Positions 63,760 to 64,000 of a stretch of 64,000 nucleotides of DNA are shown one piece after another (position 1 is the first letter of the stretch; each line of letters starts with the position of its first letter). The notes below the pieces were generated by a model that was not told the origin of the DNA, ran no database searches, and was given only the letters and a program-made list of their open reading frames with translations. This DNA is from Dethiobacter alkaliphilus. GTDB taxonomy: Bacteria > Bacillota > Dethiobacteria > DTU022 > UBA8154. A program made the translations under genes and the position numbers. The stretch is from assembly GCA_016841605.1 (NCBI GenBank), contig JAENYV010000015.1, positions 26,037-90,036 on the forward strand. The letters run 5' to 3'.

Positions 63760-63797
63760 TCGTAAATATGCACAGAAATTAATAGGTAAATTAGTTT

Positions 63798-63847
63798 AAA
63801 TTCGGCAGATTGCCCAAAGGATAAATTCCGTGGCCTGCCGAATTTTT
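63798..63847 (+). terminator. Hairpin terminator after the CdaR-like gene
   Basis: AAATTCGGCAG (63798-63808) and CTGCCGAATTT (63835-63845) form a perfect 11-bp stem followed by TT. The 26-nt loop is long. Confidence 0.7.
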
Positions 63848-64000
63848 AAATTAAATATAAAGTTAAGGTAATTAAGAACTATCTTAAATATAGTTACGAT
63901 TGGGGTTTAAGCAATGATAACTTATTTAGCTTCTGATTCTTAATTTATAGTTGCGTAAATATTTTGTCGTTTCAATTAACTCATTAAAAAATTTACATAG

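Overview
The window looks like chromosomal DNA of an anaerobic, endospore-forming Gram-positive bacterium of the Clostridia, possibly a Peptococcaceae-type (Desulfotomaculum/Pelotomaculum-like) lineage. The grounds are spoIIE, the spoIIE-tilS-hpt-ftsH order, strong Shine-Dalgarno sites with many TTG/GTG starts, ECF-type vitamin transporters, a large HdrA-type flavin/iron-sulfur protein, formyl-THF synthetase and an ADP-forming acyl-CoA synthetase. The genus is an inference. No rRNA, tRNA or CRISPR array was recognised.

Layout. 1-2.3 kb: polar amino acid ABC transporter, its binding protein cut by the left edge. 2.5-6.1 kb: MoxR ATPase, DUF58 protein and a DUF4129 membrane protein. 6.1-8.3 kb: feoB and feoA. 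8.4-15.3 kb: spoIIE, an unusual ~220-bp hairpin-rich element with REP-like hairpins, then tilS, hpt and ftsH. 15.3-17.9 kb: fhs and folT, with a THF riboswitch before folT. 18-23.7 kb: CPBP-type membrane protein, coaX, clpB, an IS200/IS605 TnpA homologue lacking its catalytic residues, and a small ribbon-helix-helix protein. 23.8-28.1 kb: HDAC-family protein, topoisomerase III, a small membrane protein, and an FMN riboswitch with ribU.

28.2-39.3 kb is the most interesting region. Two divergent genes encode precursor-like peptides with related Nif11-type leaders ending in Gly-Gly. They are followed by a guanine deaminase-like gene, the three NHLM-type export proteins (HlyD-like adaptor, C39 peptidase ABC exporter, second ABC exporter), a lipoprotein binding protein, a second lipoprotein, two membrane proteins and a lipoprotein acetolactate decarboxylase. 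No recognisable peptide-modifying enzyme (LanM, YcaO, radical SAM) is present.

39.5-46.5 kb: a single-subunit 2-hydroxyacyl-CoA-dehydratase-like protein with its ATPase activator (double-cubane-cluster-protein type), a sugar-type ABC transporter, an Fe-S protein, a DUF1858 protein and a LysR regulator. 46.9-50.8 kb: a 1297-residue HdrA/HdrA/MvhD/ferredoxin fusion. 51-59.8 kb: lipoprotein, YkoF/MTH1187-like protein, PDZ membrane protein, ADP-forming acyl-CoA synthetase, SPL-like radical SAM protein, GH18 protein and an AraC-GyrI regulator. 60-64 kb is an accessory zone: ribbon-helix-helix protein, MntA-HepT toxin-antitoxin pair, tandem repeat, frameshifted PIN-toxin remnant and a CdaR-like regulator.

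All functions are read from motifs by eye. No database search was run.
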